The notes beneath the pieces were generated by a model, which saw nothing but the letters and a program-made list of their open reading frames with translations, made no database searches and was not told the origin of the DNA. Both the position numbers and the translations under genes were made by a program. DNA of 17,589 nucleotides from CAZULF01 sp964621215. GTDB lineage: Bacteria > Pseudomonadota > Gammaproteobacteria > UBA1113. Position 1 is the stretch's first letter, and every line of letters starts with the position of its first letter. Below, one piece after another: positions 1 through 6,886 of the stretch. The stretch lies in the NCBI GenBank assembly GCA_964621215.1, contig CAZULF010000037.1:1-17589 (forward strand), written 5' to 3'.

Positions 1-856
1 GCACTTCTGCAATATTCCCACGTCCGCGCCCTAAGCGCAACTCCATCATAATTAAATGCCATAAAAGATAGGGAGACGCTTGTTGTTGTAAAATTTTTAA
101 CGCCTGCTTGAAAACTACGCCATTAGAAATCAATAAGCCTAAGGTTTCCATAAACCGCGCCGCGGCTAATTGTCGATAAATAGTAAAGGGAATAATTTGA
201 TCCAGGCTACGGCGTAGATCCCCTACTACATTTTTCAATACATAGGCAAAGCCAATAAAAATACCAACAATAAGAGCAATAACAATAAACCACCAGCTCT
301 GCAAAAAATTAGCCAGTGCAACCAATTGCTGACCATTGGTCGGCCAGGCAGCAATCGGTTTAATTGCCGCAAATTGAGGAAAAACCGATTGGTTCAAATA
401 GACCAAAACCAAACAAGCCGCCACAATAACGACCAGAGGATAGGTTAACGAACTGGCAAACGAGGTAAAAGTTTCAGATTTTTTTCCCATGGATTCTGCC
501 GACATGCGAATATTTTGCGCTAATGTACCACCCTGTTCACCAGCACGCACTAATTCAATCACGGCCGGAGCGAACCAACCGATCATACCTTCCGCAATGG
601 GGCGACCTTGTGAAATTTTTAAACCGATGTGTTCTGCCACTTTGCGTTTAGGGCCTTTTTCTACCCGCCCCAATACATCAATGGCTTTATTGGCTGGCAC
701 GCCATCGTCAACCAAGGTAGCTAAATCTTCAAGAAAGGCTTGTTGTTCCGCTGTAGTAAATAAAAGTTTGTCGAGATAACTAGAAACGTCAAACGATGTT
801 TTTTTTGCACTTGAGGGTGGGCGACGAACAGGTTTTACTGGCAATTTATTCGCCAT
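1..856 (-). CDS. Type II secretion/type IV pilus inner-membrane platform protein (GspF/PilC/PilR family), C-terminus outside window
   Basis: This is the inner-membrane platform protein of a type IV pilus or type II secretion machine, the usual partner of the assembly ATPase encoded just upstream. I translated 285 residues from the ATG at 856; the frame is open to the window edge, so the C-terminus is missing. Residues about 40-165 form a first T2SSF domain with the typical VRAGEQGGTL stretch near 103-112. Hydrophobic segments lie at about 138-155 and 187-207. A second T2SSF repeat begins near residue 235 (ARFMETLGLLISNG). The start is 3 bp after the ATPase stop, so the two are almost certainly co-transcribed. 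The pairing recalls the PilQ-PilR pair of IncI-type thin (type IVb) pili, but a GspE-GspF or PilB-PilC pair is equally possible from what is visible. Confidence 0.85.
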   Translation of the reverse strand, partial: MANKLPVKPVRRPPSSAKKTSFDVSSYLDKLLFTTAEQQAFLEDLATLVDDGVPANKAIDVLGRVEKGPKRKVAEHIGLKISQGRPIAEGMIGWFAPAVIELVRAGEQGGTLAQNIRMSAESMGKKSETFTSFASSLTYPLVVIVAACLVLVYLNQSVFPQFAAIKPIAAWPTNGQQLVALANFLQSWWFIVIALIVGIFIGFAYVLKNVVGDLRRSLDQIIPFTIYRQLAAARFMETLGLLISNGVVFKQALKILQQQASPYLLWHLIMMELRLGRGRGNIAEV

Positions 857-859
857 AGT

Positions 860-2488
860 TTATTCTGCCTCTCGATGATTGCGGGTGTGATTTTTCGCCA
901 TCTCACTTCGAATTCGCGTATAGTCAAAACCTTCTTCGCTGGTATAGACACTGATTTCCCCAATCAATCCCTCTGCATCAGCGGGATCGACTATTCCCTC
1001 ATCCACTAACTGCAATGCGCGATCTTTACAATTGTGCCAGCCTTTTTGTTTTAAATAGGTTTCCCAGCCCAACATGTCACAAGTGCGAATGAAGCGTCGG
1101 CCCGGTTCATCGACCCAAATCACTTCGGCTACGACTTTACGACCACTGACGCCGGTTTTTTGACAGGCAGGACAACCAGGACCACGCGCTTTAAGTTGCG
1201 CATAGCGTTCACCAAAATATTCACGCCAACGATCAAGATACACTTTTGCATGTGAAGATTGATCCAGCGGCACACAACACTCCTGACAGAGCGTGGGAAT
1301 TAAACGTTGGAAAATCAAACAGACTAAGACGTTACCGTCGCTTAATAACGCCGGAGAAACACCCATATCGACTAAGCGTGTAATAATGCCAGGCGCTGAA
1401 TTGGTGTGGATGGTTGAAAACACTAAGTGCCCAGTAATCGCTGCGCGCACCATCACATTGGCAGTATCTTCGTCGCGCATTTCCCCGAGGACTATATAGT
1501 CAGGATCCATACGTAACGCAGCACGTCCGAATGAAGCAAAACTACGATCGTCTTTGTCTGCATTCACCGGAACTTGCGTGACTGTTGGAACCACTTTTTC
1601 TACTGGATCTTCAATCGTGTAAACTTTACGTGTGTCGCGCACTAATCGCATACAACTGGCTAACGTGGTAGTTTTACCGGATCCTGTTGGCCCAGAAAGC
1701 AAAACGGCACCGTGTGGCATTTGCACTGCGCGTTCTATGATGTAAGTTTGTTCTGGTGTATAACCTAATTGCTCTAACGTTACCACGGTGGTTGCGTCAC
1801 CCACACCTAAAATCCGCATCACTACATCAAAACCACCATGCGCGGGCATGCTGGCTAAACGTAATCGCACTTCTTGTCCACCAACACGCAATGGCATGGA
1901 CGCATCCTGCGGTACTAATGGGTTAAAGTGTGCGGTAGCATGATCGGTTTCTTTGTTGAATGCCACTGAAGCAATTTCACGACCAAGACGTGGAAACCAT
2001 TCGGCATGTAAATACAATTCGCCATATTTTCTAAAACGAATACGCGCTACCTCTGGACGTACTTCGATGTGAATATCACTGATGTCAGCGCTAATGGCTT
2101 CTTGCACTAATATGCGTAGACGTTGTTGTTGAGTACTAATGCTGGATTCGGCTTCGGTGGCAACGCGTGCGGTTTCTTCTTCCTCTTCGCCGGCCACGTT
2201 GGCTAGTAAGAGTGTTACGAGTTCTTGTGTTGCGGTAACCACGCGTCCGGGACGGATACCGCGATTGATTAGCATCGTTTTGCAATTTTGCACATCACGT
2301 GAAACTGCATCGGTAGTTAATATCATCCCACTTTTAAGCACAACGATATTACCCCGTTGTTGGCACCAGTCGGCCATTTCTAACAACGGTTTATCTTTTG
2401 GATCCAAATCGGCCTGGCTCGTCATTACCTGCCCTTTCATGGCATTGGCCATCCGATCACTCATTAACGGTTCATTTGTATCAGCCAT
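860..2488 (-). CDS. Type IV pilus / type II secretion assembly ATPase (GspE/PilB/PilQ-like)
   Basis: Cytoplasmic hexameric ATPase that powers pilus assembly or type II secretion. The 542-residue product has every landmark of the GspE family: Walker A GPTGSGKT at 266-273, Asp box TIEDPVE at 291-297, Walker B with LGEMRDEDT around 334-342, and His box GHLVFSTIHTN at 353-363. A zinc tetracysteine follows (C401/C404 and C439/C442), which is typical of assembly ATPases and absent from PilT retraction motors. The N-terminal part (about 30-120) resembles a divergent GspE N-domain with an acidic run EEEEE at 101-105. The inner-membrane partner gene follows after 3 bp. The gene has its own apparent promoter upstream, so any other pilus genes should lie beyond the left edge. 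I give no gene symbol because pilB, pilQ and gspE cannot be separated here. Confidence 0.92.
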   Translation of the reverse strand: MADTNEPLMSDRMANAMKGQVMTSQADLDPKDKPLLEMADWCQQRGNIVVLKSGMILTTDAVSRDVQNCKTMLINRGIRPGRVVTATQELVTLLLANVAGEEEEETARVATEAESSISTQQQRLRILVQEAISADISDIHIEVRPEVARIRFRKYGELYLHAEWFPRLGREIASVAFNKETDHATAHFNPLVPQDASMPLRVGGQEVRLRLASMPAHGGFDVVMRILGVGDATTVVTLEQLGYTPEQTYIIERAVQMPHGAVLLSGPTGSGKTTTLASCMRLVRDTRKVYTIEDPVEKVVPTVTQVPVNADKDDRSFASFGRAALRMDPDYIVLGEMRDEDTANVMVRAAITGHLVFSTIHTNSAPGIITRLVDMGVSPALLSDGNVLVCLIFQRLIPTLCQECCVPLDQSSHAKVYLDRWREYFGERYAQLKARGPGCPACQKTGVSGRKVVAEVIWVDEPGRRFIRTCDMLGWETYLKQKGWHNCKDRALQLVDEGIVDPADAEGLIGEISVYTSEEGFDYTRIRSEMAKNHTRNHREAE

Positions 2489-2497
2489 AATACTTCT

Positions 2498-2512
2498 GTT
2501 TAAAATTTAAAC
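2498..2512. promoter_or_regulatory. AT-rich palindrome in the leader of the assembly ATPase gene
   Basis: GTTTAAA-A-TTTAAAC is a perfect inverted repeat with 7-bp arms. It lies between the putative -10 box and the ATPase start codon, 10 bp from the ATG. The position would suit a repressor site, but the arms are AT-rich and could arise by chance. No regulator is identified. Confidence 0.3.
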
Positions 2513-2530
2513 GAATTCCTGCTTCTTTTA

Positions 2531-2536
2531 ATTATA
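2531..2536 (-). promoter_or_regulatory. Putative -10 box for the ATPase/platform operon
   Basis: On the minus strand this reads TATAAT, a perfect sigma-70 -10 hexamer 42 bp before the ATPase start. No good -35 hexamer is seen 16-18 bp upstream, so the promoter would be weak or activator-dependent. The ribosome-binding site is also weak (AGAAG). Confidence 0.4.
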
Positions 2537-2619
2537 ACCTAGCTGAGAGTAATTTGATGTTTTTTAATTAAATTTTTTGATTTGCCTTGTGTTAAATAGA
2601 TACAATATGATAAGGAAAC

Positions 2620-2700
2620 GTCATTGCGAGGAAGAGTGCCGAGCGATCGCATAAAACTCCTTGAATTTGCGGCACTCTGACGCGGCAATCCAAATACGAT
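2620..2700 (+). repeat. Dispersed hairpin repeat, half-unit (copy C), left end of the GIY-YIG unit
   Basis: The copy begins GTCATTGCGAGGAAG (2620-2634) and ends with CTGACGCGGCAATCCAA (2677-2693). Inside, AGTGCCG (2635-2641) pairs with CGGCACT (2670-2676) around a 28-nt loop that starts AGCGAT. The same half-unit occurs twice, head to head, at 3138-3328. Unlike a coding sequence, the conserved parts are the ends and the paired arms. Confidence 0.85.
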
Positions 2701-2729
2701 TCTACTAACGTAGAAGCCACAATAAATCC

Positions 2730-3026
2730 CTAGAGTAAACCCGAATACAAATCTGCCCACGCTGGATTAAATTTGTTAATTAATGCTAATTTCTTATTTC
2801 TTTTTCCAGCTTTGATGTTCTTTTCACGAGCAATGGCGGATAGCATATCTTGATAAAACTCATAATAAACCAAATTAACACAATGGTATTTAGCAGTAAA
2901 ACAACTTTCTATTATTTTGTTTTTATGCTGATATACTCGTTTGATAAGATCACTGGTTACACCAACATAAAGTGTGCCATTTGGTTTATTACACATTATA
3001 TAAACTGCAGGCTGTCGTGTTTGCAT
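2730..3026 (-). CDS. Small GIY-YIG nuclease-superfamily protein
   Basis: A 98-residue single-domain GIY-YIG protein of the small stand-alone (UvrC N-domain-like, UPF0213-like) type. The first motif is VYI at 8-10 and the second LYVG at 19-22. Candidate catalytic residues are Y9, Y20, R30, H34 and the metal-binding glutamate E68 (in AIAREK); N87 follows in the C-terminal helix. The family cuts DNA in repair, restriction and intron homing, but the substrate of this small subgroup is not established. The start is the ATG at 3026; an in-frame stop lies just upstream and AGGAG sits 12 bp before it. Dispersed repeats flank the gene on both sides and no housekeeping neighbour shares its transcript, so it may be linked to those repeats rather than to the adjacent operons. 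Confidence 0.85.
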   Translation of the reverse strand: MQTRQPAVYIMCNKPNGTLYVGVTSDLIKRVYQHKNKIIESCFTAKYHCVNLVYYEFYQDMLSAIAREKNIKAGKRNKKLALINKFNPAWADLYSGLL

Positions 3027-3058
3027 GATTCAAAATTACTCCTGATTTTTTTAACTTC

Positions 3059-3112
3059 GTCATTGCGAGATCGCCTTTGGATTGCCGCGTCAGTACACTT
3101 CCTCGCAATGAC
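3059..3112. repeat. Dispersed repeat, hairpin-deleted copy (copy A)
   Basis: This 54-bp copy runs from GTCATTGCGAG (3059-3069) to CTCGCAATGAC (3102-3112). Read on the minus strand, its right side is the standard terminus followed directly by TGTA and CTGACGCGGCAATCC. The 5' stem arm and loop seen in the other copies are therefore missing, leaving only four bases of the 3' arm. It forms the right end of the unit that contains the GIY-YIG gene. Confidence 0.75.
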
Positions 3113-3137
3113 ATCGCAATGAAATTAAAGCTCCCCC

Positions 3138-3328
3138 GTCATTGCGAGGAAGAGCGCCGAGCGATTGTCTGAAACAGTCTGAATTACCGGCGTTCTGACG
3201 CGGCAATCCAACGATGAGCTTCCTAACACAGAAACTTCTTCACAAGATCGTATTTGGATTGCCACGTCAGTACACTGCAAGCTCCTAACTTTTTTTCTTG
3301 ATCGCTCAGTGCACTTCCTCGCAATGAC
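3138..3328. repeat. Composite MITE/BIME-like element: two hairpin half-units head to head (copy B)
   Basis: This 191-bp element has perfect 15-bp terminal inverted repeats (GTCATTGCGAGGAAG at 3138-3152, inverted at 3314-3328). The arms extend to about 28 bp with a few mismatches. An inner pair of inverted motifs lies at 3195-3211 and 3254-3270 with one mismatch in 17. Each half carries its own 7-bp stem (3153-3159 with 3188-3194; 3307-3313 with 3271-3277). It contains no gene and ends 8 bp from the stop codon of the DUF1841 gene, so it forms the 3' end of that operon's transcript. Together with copy A it accounts for nearly all of the spacer 3027-3335. Confidence 0.85.
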
Positions 3329-3335
3329 ATTGCCT

Positions 3336-3761
3336 TTATACTAACTTCCTTAAACTTTCCATATAGGCTTCCGCGTCGAACGTGCTATTCGGCTGCATGG
3401 CGTGCCAGAGGCTGTGGGCTAGGCATTCCATCATTTCGTGCTCTGCCGGAAGCACATCGCTGTGCTTTTTCGCTAATTGTTCGAAAATTGCCCTCAAACC
3501 ATCCGGCTTATCCACCGCGATTTGATCGCGAATGGCTAAATGCATAGCCAAATGCATATAAGGATTCACCTCTCCCAACTCCGGAAAAAATTCAACTTCT
3601 AAATATTTTTTAGGACTATCGAAAATATAATGATATTCGGGGTGATCAATAATCACTTGCACAATTTGTTGTTCTACTGGTTCGAGTTTTTGTTGTGCTT
3701 TAAACTTTTCCCATGCGGTAAAATAAGCACGGCGCATTTCATCACGATTAAGAGGATACAT
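3336..3761 (-). CDS. DUF1841 family protein
   Basis: A 141-residue soluble protein of the DUF1841 family, whose function is unknown. Recognisable family features are the N-terminal YFTAWEKF, the HPEYH stretch, YFPELGEVNPYMHLAMHLAIRD in the middle, and the late HEMMECLAHSLWHA. I chose the ATG at 3761 (MYPLNRDEM) because family members begin there and GGAG lies 10 bp upstream. A longer frame to 3848 would only read through the end of nth. The start overlaps the end of nth by 14 bp, so the gene is translated as the last member of the metG-rnfB-nth operon. Its repeated placement after nth in gammaproteobacteria is established context but gives no function. Confidence 0.88.
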   Translation of the reverse strand: MYPLNRDEMRRAYFTAWEKFKAQQKLEPVEQQIVQVIIDHPEYHYIFDSPKKYLEVEFFPELGEVNPYMHLAMHLAIRDQIAVDKPDGLRAIFEQLAKKHSDVLPAEHEMMECLAHSLWHAMQPNSTFDAEAYMESLRKLV

Positions 3762-4392
3762 CAGTTGTTTTCTCCGTATATTCACATAAATCTTTAATAA
3801 TACATGTTGGACATTTGGGTTTACGTGCAATGCACGTATAACGTCCATGCAAAATTAACCAATGATGTGCATCATGTAAAAATTCTTTCGGCACATTTTT
3901 TAATAAGTTTTTTTCAACTTCTAATACTGTTTTGCCCGGGGCTAAACCTATTCGATTAGCAACGCGGAATATATGCGTATCAACTGCCATCGTCGGTTCA
4001 CCAAACGCAGTATTTAAAATCACATTAGCAGTTTTGCGCCCCACGCCCGGTAACGCTTCTAAGTGTTCACGTATAGCGGGCACTTCACCATTATGCTTTT
4101 CGATTAAAATTTCGCAGGTTTTTATTACGTTCACCGCTTTAGTATTATATAAACCAATCGATTTAATATAGTGTTTTAAGCCTTCCACGCCTAAATCTAA
4201 AATGGCTTGTGGTGCATTCGCCACAGCATATAACACTTCTGTGGCTTTATTAACGCTAATGTCCGTTGCTTGGGCTGACAACATCACTGCAATTAACAAT
4301 TCAAACGGGGAATTATATTTAAGCTCCGTGGTGGGATGTGGATTGTGTTGTTGGAAGCGACGAAAAATTTCATGACGTTGTCTCGCATTCAT
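3748..4392 (-). CDS. nth: Endonuclease III (DNA glycosylase/AP lyase)
   Basis: Base-excision-repair enzyme that removes oxidised pyrimidines and cleaves the abasic strand by beta-elimination. The 214-residue product is close to the usual length (211 in E. coli). The helix-hairpin-helix LPGVGRKTA ends in the catalytic lysine K120, and the catalytic aspartate D138 is in VDTH. The C-terminal [4Fe-4S] loop has C187, C194, C197 and C203 with the canonical 6-2-5 spacing. The start codon overlaps the rnfB stop (ATGA), so translation is coupled. Co-transcription with a ferredoxin-type protein fits a cluster-bearing enzyme, but a functional link is inference. All key residues are present. Confidence 0.97.
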   Translation of the reverse strand: MNARQRHEIFRRFQQHNPHPTTELKYNSPFELLIAVMLSAQATDISVNKATEVLYAVANAPQAILDLGVEGLKHYIKSIGLYNTKAVNVIKTCEILIEKHNGEVPAIREHLEALPGVGRKTANVILNTAFGEPTMAVDTHIFRVANRIGLAPGKTVLEVEKNLLKNVPKEFLHDAHHWLILHGRYTCIARKPKCPTCIIKDLCEYTEKTTDVSS

Positions 4393-4997
4393 TGCTCTAT
4401 ATCCCTGTTTTTTTTTGCTTTTGCGCGGGCAATCGCTTCCGCTATAAAAGCTTTTCGCTCAGATACGATACTGCTTTCTGCTATAGGTTGTTTTAATTCC
4501 TTTTGATTTTTTAAACGTTTTGTATGTCGTTGAAATCGCCAACGTGAACTATCAGCTTTTGCTTTGAGCACCGTTTCGGTTTGCACTTCTGTTATCACCA
4601 TATCAATACAATCTACCGGACACGGTTCTATGCATAATTCACATCCAGTGCACGCATCCGCTAACACGGTATGCATTAACTTAGGCGCACCCACAATGGC
4701 ATCGACTGGACAGGCTTTTATGCATTTCATACAACCGATGCATTCTGCTTCGCGGATCACCGCCACCATAGGCGGTTTTTCTTCTGCTTGCATGTCGTCA
4801 ATATAGGGTGTGATATCTTGCTGAAGTAATTCACCGAGTTGTTGTAATACGCGCACCCCACCTGGCGGACAACGATTAATAGCTTCAGCGTGTTCGGCAA
4901 TGGCTTTGGCATAGGGCAGGCAGCCGCCATGCCCGCATAAGCCGCATTGCGTTTGTGGTAGAAGCTGATCGATTTGATTAACTAAGTTATTTAACAT
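4389..4997 (-). CDS. rnfB: RnfB/RsxB-like soluble ferredoxin, orphan
   Basis: A 202-residue iron-sulfur protein related to the B subunit of the Rnf/Rsx electron-transport complex. Residues C18, C21, C26 and C43 form the N-terminal Fe-S (4Fe-4S) domain. Two ferredoxin motifs follow, C86-C89-C92-C96 and C116-C119-C122-C126. The usual RnfB N-terminal membrane helix is absent: the protein starts almost directly at the first cluster domain. The tail (about 150-202) is basic and charged. No rnfA, C, D, G or E is nearby. It sits between metG (11-bp overlap) and nth (4-bp overlap), so it may supply electrons or clusters to soluble partners rather than work in a membrane pump. That role is inference; the symbol reflects family membership only. 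Confidence 0.88.
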   Translation of the reverse strand: MLNNLVNQIDQLLPQTQCGLCGHGGCLPYAKAIAEHAEAINRCPPGGVRVLQQLGELLQQDITPYIDDMQAEEKPPMVAVIREAECIGCMKCIKACPVDAIVGAPKLMHTVLADACTGCELCIEPCPVDCIDMVITEVQTETVLKAKADSSRWRFQRHTKRLKNQKELKQPIAESSIVSERKAFIAEAIARAKAKKNRDIEQ

Positions 4998-6633
4998 TTT
5001 CTACCAACAAGCTTTCAACTTGAGCTGCATCAATCCGCTGTAACAACGGTGTGAACGGTGCGATGGTATGATTCAACAATACATTTGCTCGCGTCTGCCA
5101 CATAATCGGTTCGATACATAAAAAAGCTTCTGATTTAGCGGCTAATTCAGGTAAAACCGGTTTCAAATACGTCATAATCACCCGAAATAATTCTAATCCT
5201 AAACTACAAATTTGTTGCACGTGCCGTTCTTGCCTGGGTTGTTTGATTAACACCCACGGTTGCATATCGGCAATATACTGATTAGCTTTATCCGCTAATT
5301 CCATAATTTCACGCACCGCGCGTGCAAAATCGCGTTGTTCATAGCATTGAGCGATGCTGTCGCCGGCTTGAATAAAACTTTCATATAATTCGGGTTCAAT
5401 CAAAGCATCTGCCATTTTTCCATCAAAATATTTATTGATAAAGCTCGCACAACGGCTGGCAATATTCACCACCTTACCCACTAAATCCGAATTAATTCGC
5501 TGCACAAAATCTTCTAAATTTAAATCGATATCTTCTACGTAACCATTTAATTTAGCCGCAAAATAATAGCGTAAACAATCAACCGGCAAATGCTCTAAGT
5601 ATTTAGCTGCGGTAATAAAGGTGCCGCGTGATTTCGACATCTTTTGACCATTAACTGTAAGAAATCCATGTACAAATATGGCCGAGGGAGTTCTCAACTT
5701 GGCTCCCTTCAATAGAGCGGGCCAAAATAATGCATGAAAATAAGTGATATCTTTGCCGATGAAATGGTATAGCTCTGCTTTGCTATCTGCATTAAAAAAA
5801 TCATCGAACTTAATGGAGGGTTCGCGTTGACAAAAATTCTCAAAACTTGCCAAATACCCAATGGGTGCATCTAGCCATACATAGAAAAACTTATCGGTTG
5901 TGCCGGGAATTTTAAAACCAAAATACGGTGCATCGCGTGAGATATCCCAATCGCGTAAACCGGCAGTAAACCATTCCTCTAATTTATTAGCAACTTCGGG
6001 TTGTAAATGCCCTTCTCGACTCCAACTACGCAACATGTCTTCATAATGTTGTAATTGAAAGAAATAATGCTCAGATTCTTTTTGAATTGGCGCTACGCCG
6101 GATAAAACAGAAATGGGGTTAATCAGTTCTGTCGGTGAATAAGTTGCGCCGCACACTTCACAATTATCCCCATATTGATCTTGCGCATGACAACGTGGGC
6201 ATTCACCTTTGACATAACGATCAGGCAAAAATAAATTTTCTACTGGATCGAACGCTTGCAGAATAGTTCGTTTGGCGATGTCTCCATTGTCAGATAAGCG
6301 CTGATAAATCATACCTGCCAATTTTTCATTTTCTTCTGAATGCGTTGTGTGAAAATTATCATAGTTGATGTGGAAGGCGTTGAAGTCACGTGCATGTTCT
6401 TGTCGCACCGCGTCCACCATTTGCTCGGGTGACATGCCCAAAGCTTTGGCTTTAATCATGATAGGGGTGCCATGCGCATCGCTGCCCGATATAAAATAAC
6501 ATTCATGTCCGCACATGCGTTGAAACCGCACCCAAATGTCCGCTTGGATGGCTTCCAGCAAGTGACCTAAATGCAGTGATCCATTGGCGTAGAATAATGC
6601 TGTAGTAACTAAAATCTGTCGTGTTTGTTTCAT
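4987..6633 (-). CDS. metG: Methionyl-tRNA synthetase, short form
   Basis: Class I aminoacyl-tRNA synthetase that charges tRNA-Met and initiator tRNA with methionine. The HIGH signature is HLGH at 21-24 and the KMSKS loop is at 331-335. A connective-peptide zinc knuckle is formed by C145, C148, C158 and C161, which places it in the zinc-binding E. coli-like group. At 548 residues it has the catalytic core and anticodon-binding helices but lacks the C-terminal EMAP/Trbp-like dimerisation domain that makes E. coli MetG 677 residues; short forms of this kind are common. It is the first gene of a four-gene minus-strand operon, and rnfB starts inside its end. No clear ribosome-binding site precedes the ATG, and a long inverted repeat lies just upstream. 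Confidence 0.97.
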   Translation of the reverse strand: MKQTRQILVTTALFYANGSLHLGHLLEAIQADIWVRFQRMCGHECYFISGSDAHGTPIMIKAKALGMSPEQMVDAVRQEHARDFNAFHINYDNFHTTHSEENEKLAGMIYQRLSDNGDIAKRTILQAFDPVENLFLPDRYVKGECPRCHAQDQYGDNCEVCGATYSPTELINPISVLSGVAPIQKESEHYFFQLQHYEDMLRSWSREGHLQPEVANKLEEWFTAGLRDWDISRDAPYFGFKIPGTTDKFFYVWLDAPIGYLASFENFCQREPSIKFDDFFNADSKAELYHFIGKDITYFHALFWPALLKGAKLRTPSAIFVHGFLTVNGQKMSKSRGTFITAAKYLEHLPVDCLRYYFAAKLNGYVEDIDLNLEDFVQRINSDLVGKVVNIASRCASFINKYFDGKMADALIEPELYESFIQAGDSIAQCYEQRDFARAVREIMELADKANQYIADMQPWVLIKQPRQERHVQQICSLGLELFRVIMTYLKPVLPELAAKSEAFLCIEPIMWQTRANVLLNHTIAPFTPLLQRIDAAQVESLLVENVK

Positions 6634-6684
6634 AGTGTATTAAACCTAAAAGTGGATCTCGGTCTTGGTTGTAGCTGGGAATTC

Positions 6685-6797
6685 GACCTTGTGACCATGA
6701 AAGACCTTCGTGAAGACGCCGTAAATACGTCCCTGTAGGCTCACGTTCGGCATCCCTGCCTCACATGCTTCACGAAGGCATTCATGGCCACAAGGTC
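6685..6797. repeat. Long imperfect inverted repeat between the divergent metG and mrp genes
   Basis: GACCTTGTGACCATGAA (6685-6701) is matched by the inverse of 6781-6797 with one mismatch. The pairing continues inward through CCTTCGTGAAG (about 6704-6714) and its inverse (about 6767-6777), giving arms near 29 bp around a loop of about 50 bp. It has the look of a dispersed repeat rather than a gene; reading frames across it translate to nonsense. There is only one copy in this window. Confidence 0.75.
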
Positions 6798-6844
6798 TTA
6801 ATCTTTCCGCCAACCACCCACGTGCAATCACGCTATGGGTGCGA

Positions 6845-6850
6845 TATAAT
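6845..6850 (+). promoter_or_regulatory. Putative -10 box for mrp
   Basis: TATAAT, a perfect -10 hexamer, lies 36 bp before the mrp ATG. The best -35 with 17-bp spacing is GTGCAA (6822-6827), which matches only half the consensus. Confidence 0.45.
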
Positions 6851-6886
6851 ACCTTGAATTCAATTAATGCACCAATATAGAAGCTC

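Larger units (their letters stand above)
2620..3112. mobile_element. Possible small mobile unit: GIY-YIG gene between 15-bp terminal inverted repeats
   Basis: GTCATTGCGAGGAAG at 2620-2634 is matched perfectly, inverted, by 3098-3112. Both ends also carry the subterminal motif CTGACGCGGCAATCCAA (2677-2693, and inverted at about 3078-3094). The only gene inside encodes the GIY-YIG protein. The same ends bound the gene-less element at 3138-3328. No target-site duplication is visible, so mobility is an inference; the gene could simply have been caught between two repeat copies. Confidence 0.45.

Noticed and set aside
2539..2760. Minus-strand frame of 73 codons between the ATPase and GIY-YIG genes
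   Set aside because: It runs through repeat copy C and overlaps the end of the GIY-YIG gene; no ribosome-binding site and no protein-like composition.
2620..3328. CRISPR array
   Set aside because: The repeats are inverted, irregularly spaced and internally structured, with no uniform spacers and no cas genes.
3762..3848. Extra 29 residues at the N-terminus of the DUF1841 protein
   Set aside because: They are read from the nth coding sequence in another frame; the ATG at 3761 fits the family and has a ribosome-binding site.
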